Shown here piece after piece: positions 32,370 through 35,832 of a stretch of DNA of 35,832 nt. Made by a program: the position numbers and the translations under genes. The stretch is from an uncultured Monoglobus sp. (GTDB lineage: Bacteria; Bacillota; Clostridia; Monoglobales; Monoglobaceae): assembly GCA_947624305.1 (NCBI GenBank), contig CANQKC010000031.1, positions 1 to 35,832 on the forward strand. Reading direction: 5' to 3'. The first letter of the stretch is position 1. Every line of letters begins with the position of its first letter. The notes beneath the pieces were generated by a model. That model searched no databases. It saw nothing but the letters and a program-made list of their open reading frames with translations, and had not been told where the DNA came from.

Positions 32370-32974
32370 GCAAATATTATTATGAGTATGAGTGGGACAG
32401 CAAATATTGTTATCCAAATTCATTTGTGCTTAAAAATAAATTGAATATCAAAAATCAAACCGAGCTTGAAAACGCCGAGCGGGCAATAACATCTTTGAAA
32501 GCTTCGCAGGCGAGCCTTGAGAGAATAGAAGGCGGGTTTGATTTTGAGCATTTAAAGAAAATTCACAAATTTTTGTTCGGCGAAATATATGATTGGGCGG
32601 GCAGCGTCCGCACCGTTAACATTTCAAAGGGCAGTCGGTTTTGCTCAGCCGAATATATTGAGCCGCAGATAAACGAACTGTTTGAAAAACTCAAACAGGA
32701 AGATTATCTGCGCAGCTGTAAATCAAAGGAAGAGCTCGGGAAACGCCTTGCTTATTATCTCAGCGAGATAAATGTTATACATCCGTTTCGCGAGGGAAAC
32801 GGCAGAACGCAAAGGATGTTTATTGAACATTTGGCATACAGCGCCGGATACTCGCTCGATTTTATGAAAATTTCAAGCGAGGACATGCTTGAAGCCAGCG
32901 TTCGGGCTTTCGTCTGCGATTATGGCTTTATGGAAAAAATAATAACTAACGCTTTAGAAAAAATAAAGGAGTAA
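32366..32974 (+). CDS. Fic/DOC family AMP-transferase toxin
   Basis: A 202-residue Fic protein with an intact active-site motif HPFREGNGRTQR at residues 139-150 (consensus HxFx(D/E)GNGRxxR) and the target-docking flap around TVNISKGSRFCSAEYI. Such enzymes transfer AMP from ATP to a hydroxyl of a target protein, for example DNA gyrase for VbhT-type toxins; the target here is unknown. The active-site His and both Arg are present, so it should be active when the antitoxin is removed. It sits in the middle of the shikimate operon, 6 nt before aroQ, in the same direction. The pair's base composition (roughly 43 percent GC by eye) is lower than the aro genes, which suggests insertion into the operon. 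Confidence 0.93.
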   Translation: MSKYYYEYEWDSKYCYPNSFVLKNKLNIKNQTELENAERAITSLKASQASLERIEGGFDFEHLKKIHKFLFGEIYDWAGSVRTVNISKGSRFCSAEYIEPQINELFEKLKQEDYLRSCKSKEELGKRLAYYLSEINVIHPFREGNGRTQRMFIEHLAYSAGYSLDFMKISSEDMLEASVRAFVCDYGFMEKIITNALEKIKE

Positions 32975-32980
32975 CGGTTT

Positions 32981-33421
32981 ATGAAAATAATGGTAATTAA
33001 CGGTCCGAATATTAATATGCTCGGGGTTCGCGAGCCGGATATTTACGGAAACACAGGCTATCAGCAGCTTGAAAAGATGATCGAGGACTACGCCGCGGAG
33101 CGCGGAGCCGAGGCGATCGTGCTCCAGAGCAACGGCGAGGGCGAGATAATCGACTTTATCCACCACGCGCTGACAAGCTGCGACGGAATTGTGATAAACC
33201 CGGGCGCCTACACCCATTACAGCTATGCGATTTTGGACGCGCTCAAGTCAGTTGATCTGCCCGCGGTTGAGGTGCACATCAGCAACATCCACAAGCGCGA
33301 GGAGTTCCGCCGCAGATCGGTGACGGCAGCGGGCTGCGTCGGTCAGATATGCGGACTGGGCCTTCGAGGTTATCTGCTCGCGATCGACTATCTTTTAAAC
33401 GAGGTGAAGGCGGATGAGTGA
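32981..33421 (+). CDS. aroQ: 3-dehydroquinate dehydratase, type II
   Basis: A 146-residue enzyme, third step of the pathway. AAGGAG lies at the end of the fic gene, 9 nt before the ATG. Motifs: INGPNINMLGVREPDIYG with the flexible-lid Arg and catalytic Tyr, INPGAYTHYSYAILDAL, and VEVHISNIHKREEFR with the catalytic His. The usual SNHEG motif reads SNGEGEII, a His to Gly change at a conserved but not catalytic position as far as I know. It overlaps aroE by 8 nt. Confidence 0.94.
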   Translation: MKIMVINGPNINMLGVREPDIYGNTGYQQLEKMIEDYAAERGAEAIVLQSNGEGEIIDFIHHALTSCDGIVINPGAYTHYSYAILDALKSVDLPAVEVHISNIHKREEFRRRSVTAAGCVGQICGLGLRGYLLAIDYLLNEVKADE

Positions 33422-34286
33422 CAAGCTGATACTCAACGTGATAGGCGACCCGATCGAGCACAGCAAGTCGCCCGTTGTTCACGGGCTGGTGCTTGGCGCT
33501 CTCGGCGTTGACAATGACTACACCCGCGTGCTTGTTAAAAAGGGCGGGCTTTCGGAATATGTTGAAAACGCCGTGAAAAGCGGCGTCCGCGGCTTTAATC
33601 TGACCATGCCCCACAAGGTCGATATTATCCCGTTTTTGAAGGAGATCGACAAGGACGCCGAATTGTTCGGCGCGGTCAACACGGTCAGCATAAAAGACGG
33701 CGAGCTTTACGGCTATAACACCGACGCGCGCGGCTTTGTGCTGTCGCTTGAGCAAAACGGAGTAGACATTTCCGGCAAAAGCATCGTAATTCTCGGTGCG
33801 GGCGGCGTGGTGTCCACGCTGGCGCTTAAGCTTTCCGATATGGGAGCGGGCAGAATAGTTATCCTCAACCGCACCCCCGAAAAGGCGGAGGCGGTCTGCG
33901 AAAAGATCCGCGGCCTTCAAAAGAGCGGAGCGGCGAAAGGCGGCACCGAGCTTTCATGGGGAGAGACGGGCGAGGCCGAAAAACGCGTTCCGGGCTGCGA
34001 TATACTGATAAACGCCACCCCTTTGGGCATGAGCGGAGTGGGAGCGGATTATGAGGATCTTTCGTTTATTGACCGCCTTGATCCGGGCGCGGCGGTGATC
34101 GATCTGATATACAGCCCGCCGAAAACAAAGTTTCTTGCATACGCCGAAAAGCGCGGGCATAAAATAATAAACGGGCTCGGCATGCTCATTGGTCAGGCAA
34201 TATTGGCGGACGAGATATATCTTGACAAAAAGCTCGATATTAGTGGATTATACACAAAACTTACAAGCGGAGATTATACAATTTAG
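33414..34286 (+). CDS. aroE: Shikimate dehydrogenase
   Basis: A 290-residue NADP-dependent enzyme reducing 3-dehydroshikimate. Motifs: DPIEHSKSPVVHGL for substrate binding, FNLTMPHKVDI with the catalytic Lys, GAVNTVS, GYNTDARGF with the catalytic Asp, Rossmann VILGAGGVVSTLA and NRTPEKAE. It overlaps aroQ by 8 nt and is the last gene of the operon. No convincing terminator follows within 34287-34475. All seven shikimate steps are thus present in the operon. Confidence 0.95.
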   Translation: MSDKLILNVIGDPIEHSKSPVVHGLVLGALGVDNDYTRVLVKKGGLSEYVENAVKSGVRGFNLTMPHKVDIIPFLKEIDKDAELFGAVNTVSIKDGELYGYNTDARGFVLSLEQNGVDISGKSIVILGAGGVVSTLALKLSDMGAGRIVILNRTPEKAEAVCEKIRGLQKSGAAKGGTELSWGETGEAEKRVPGCDILINATPLGMSGVGADYEDLSFIDRLDPGAAVIDLIYSPPKTKFLAYAEKRGHKIINGLGMLIGQAILADEIYLDKKLDISGLYTKLTSGDYTI

Positions 34287-34432
34287 ACAAAATTTTGACA
34301 AATAATCCACCAAATTGGCTGTAATGGTAAAATAACACTCCGTTTACAAAATGTTCATATTTTGTTTATAAATTTTTAATAATATGAGACTATAACAGTA
34401 TTAGAAAAATTAAATTTGCTTCGGCATTCGGG

Positions 34433-34461
34433 ATTTTCCGAAAACTGCGGTTTCGGAAAAT
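34433..34461 (+). promoter_or_regulatory. Hairpin directly upstream of the GT2 ribosome site
   Basis: A perfect 11-bp stem ATTTTCCGAAA/TTTCGGAAAAT with a 7-nt loop, ending 4 nt before AAGGAG (about 34465-34470). The 3' side has no long T run, so a terminator is less likely than a 5' mRNA stabiliser or a translation control site. The rest of 34287-34475 is AT-rich; a TTGACA at 34295 lacks a well-spaced -10. Confidence 0.4.
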
Positions 34462-34475
34462 AAAAAGGAGATTTT

Positions 34476-35732
34476 ATGGAAGCGATTATTATTTTTAACG
34501 CGGTGATCTCGATTTTATTCACCATGTGTTACGCGTACCAGTTCTTTTATCTGTTCGTCGGCCTGTTTAAGGGCGAGCAGAAGTTCACGGCGAAGACTCA
34601 GCACAAATTCGCGGCTGTTATTTCGGCGAGGAACGAGAGGGATGTTATCGGCAATCTTATCGCCAGCATAAAGTCTCAGAATTATCCGAAGGATAAGCTC
34701 GACGTGTTTGTTATCGCCGACAACTGCGACGACGACACCGCGCAGGTCGCGAGAGACGCCGGGGCGATCGTTTATGAGAGATTTAACAAGACGCAGGTGG
34801 GCAAGGGCTACGCGCTTGACTGGCTGTTCAAGATAATCAAGAAGGATCACGCTGACGCGGGCTATGAGGGCTATATGATCTTCGACGCCGACAATGTGCT
34901 TGACAAGAACTATGTCAAGGAAATGAACAAGGTGTTCGACAACGGTTACGACTGCCTGACCAGCTACAGAAACTCAAAGAACTTTGACGACAACTGGATC
35001 TCGGCGGGTTACTCTATCTGGTTCCTGCGCGAGGCCAGATACCTTAACAACTCGAGAATGCAGCTCGGAACAAGCTGCGCCGTTTCCGGAACCGGATTTC
35101 TGGTAAGCTCGAAAATTATCGAGGAAAACGGCGGCTGGATCCACCACCTGCTGACCGAGGATATCGAGTTCACATGCGACTCCGTCACAAAGGGCGTGAA
35201 GATCGGCTATGCCGCGAAGGCTATGCTTTATGACGAGCAGCCCACCACGTTTAAACAGTCATACACTCAAAGGCTGCGCTGGGCGAAGGGCTTCTATCAG
35301 GTATTCGCGCACTACGGCGCGAAATTATTCCGCGGCATATTCAAGGGAAGCTTCTCGTGCTTTGACCTTTTGATGACGGTCATGCCCGCCATGCTCATGA
35401 CGCTGCTCAGCGTTATCATAAACGCCGTCGCGATCCCGGTCGCTATGGCGGCAGGCGCTCCGGAAACTCCGGCTCTGGTTCAGGCGCTGGTTCAGACACT
35501 TGTGAACTTCTACGGCTTGTTCTTTATCCTCGGCGCAATGACCATGATCACCGAATGGCACAACGTGAAATGCGTGTGGTACAAGAAGATAATGTATCTC
35601 TTCCTGTTCCCTATATTCCAGTTTACTTACGTTCCTATCGCTATCGCGGCGCTGTTTAAAAAGGTCGAGTGGAAGCCGATCAAGCACAGCGTTGTCAAGA
35701 CGCTTGACGAGGTCAAGAGCGAAACGGTATAA
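34476..35732 (+). CDS. Membrane-bound processive-type family 2 glycosyltransferase
   Basis: A 418-residue protein with one N-terminal membrane segment (IIIFNAVISILFTMCYAYQF), a cytoplasmic GT-A domain and three to four C-terminal membrane helices (from about residue 295). Signature residues: VISARNERDVIGNLIASI, FDADN (Asp137, Asp139; sugar-nucleotide and metal), LLTEDIEF (Asp229, acceptor base region) and QRLRW (265-269). This arrangement is that of cellulose/hyaluronan synthase-like enzymes, which make and export a polysaccharide, or of related single-sugar transferases. The polymer cannot be named. It is a single gene with a strong terminator after it, and fits the envelope theme of CsaB, DHHW and GT-C genes in the window. 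Confidence 0.9.
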   Translation: MEAIIIFNAVISILFTMCYAYQFFYLFVGLFKGEQKFTAKTQHKFAAVISARNERDVIGNLIASIKSQNYPKDKLDVFVIADNCDDDTAQVARDAGAIVYERFNKTQVGKGYALDWLFKIIKKDHADAGYEGYMIFDADNVLDKNYVKEMNKVFDNGYDCLTSYRNSKNFDDNWISAGYSIWFLREARYLNNSRMQLGTSCAVSGTGFLVSSKIIEENGGWIHHLLTEDIEFTCDSVTKGVKIGYAAKAMLYDEQPTTFKQSYTQRLRWAKGFYQVFAHYGAKLFRGIFKGSFSCFDLLMTVMPAMLMTLLSVIINAVAIPVAMAAGAPETPALVQALVQTLVNFYGLFFILGAMTMITEWHNVKCVWYKKIMYLFLFPIFQFTYVPIAIAALFKKVEWKPIKHSVVKTLDEVKSETV

Positions 35733-35786
35733 ATCGAAATTTAAAACCGCCCGCGGGCTCAATGTCATTAAGTTAAGAAAGAGAGC

Positions 35787-35826
35787 AAAGAACCAAGTTC
35801 AGAAAAAAGGACTTGGTTCTTTTTTT
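35787..35826 (+). terminator. Intrinsic terminator of the GT2 gene
   Basis: Stem AAAGAACCAAGT/ACTTGGTTCTTT (35787-35798/35811-35822) with a 12-nt loop and a T7 run at 35820-35826. It is 54 nt after the stop codon. Confidence 0.9.
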
Positions 35827-35832
35827 GAAATT

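Noticed and set aside
34295..34333. Promoter TTGACA with TAAAAT before the GT2 gene
   Set aside because: The spacing is 27 nt, and the alternative TGTAAT is at 19 nt and poor; not enough to call.

Overview
The window reads as chromosomal DNA of a GC-rich, Gram-positive anaerobe of the class Clostridia, most likely a gut member of the Oscillospirales (Ruminococcaceae-like). The reasons are the gene families present (VanW, RibU-type ECF S component, DUF896, YhbY, DUF815, CsaB, copper-amine-oxidase-like stalk domain, DHHW protein), strong AGGAGG-type ribosome sites, sigma-A-like promoters, and long mosaic intergenic repeats of a kind I associate with Oscillospirales genomes. The placement is inference; there is no rRNA gene or tRNA in the window.

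Layout. 1-1057: a repeat-rich region without genes, ending in a 145-nt inverted-repeat element (A) and a terminator-like hairpin. 1135-8892 (+): an ankyrin-GH43 fusion glycosidase, a Rossmann/DUF2520 protein, YhbY, SbcD-SbcC, a formate/nitrite-transporter-family protein and a DUF896 protein. 8896-14818 (-): a GT4-CsaB fusion, a DUF815 ATPase, a VanW-domain protein and a riboflavin ECF S component. 14819-15992: divergent promoters, a small promoter-to-terminator unit with a 28-codon ORF, then repeats. 15993-17933 (+): a secreted protein and a 59-residue small protein, AT-richer than the surroundings and flanked by long direct repeats. 17934-19013: repeats, the second inverted-repeat element (B) and a terminator. 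19088-24853 (+): a secreted DHHW protein, a double GT-C mannosyltransferase and a fumarase alpha subunit. 24871-34286 (+): a complete shikimate/phenylalanine/tyrosine operon (aroF, tyrA, aroB, aroA, aroC, pheA, aroK, aroQ, aroE) with a Fic toxin-antitoxin pair lodged between aroK and aroQ. 34476-35732 (+): a membrane GT2 glycosyltransferase and its terminator.

How the parts work together. The aro operon encodes all seven shikimate steps plus both prephenate branches. It is preceded by an untracked 41-codon leader peptide with nine Phe/Tyr codons in fifteen, an intrinsic terminator and a mutually exclusive antiterminator. This is a textbook leader-peptide attenuator, in a phylum where T-boxes are the more usual device. 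The CsaB fusion, VanW protein, DHHW protein, GT-C enzyme and GT2 enzyme suggest a cell-envelope polymer theme.

The strongest candidates for something undescribed are: (i) two elements of 145 and 142 nt at 778-922 and 18771-18912 whose long terminal stems differ in sequence but keep pairing through compensatory changes, with a shared 17-nt unpaired motif, a covarying inner hairpin, and a 79-nt near-identical repeat directly upstream; (ii) the Phe/Tyr attenuator; (iii) the repeat-flanked secreted-protein/small-protein cassette; (iv) the ankyrin-GH43 fusion.
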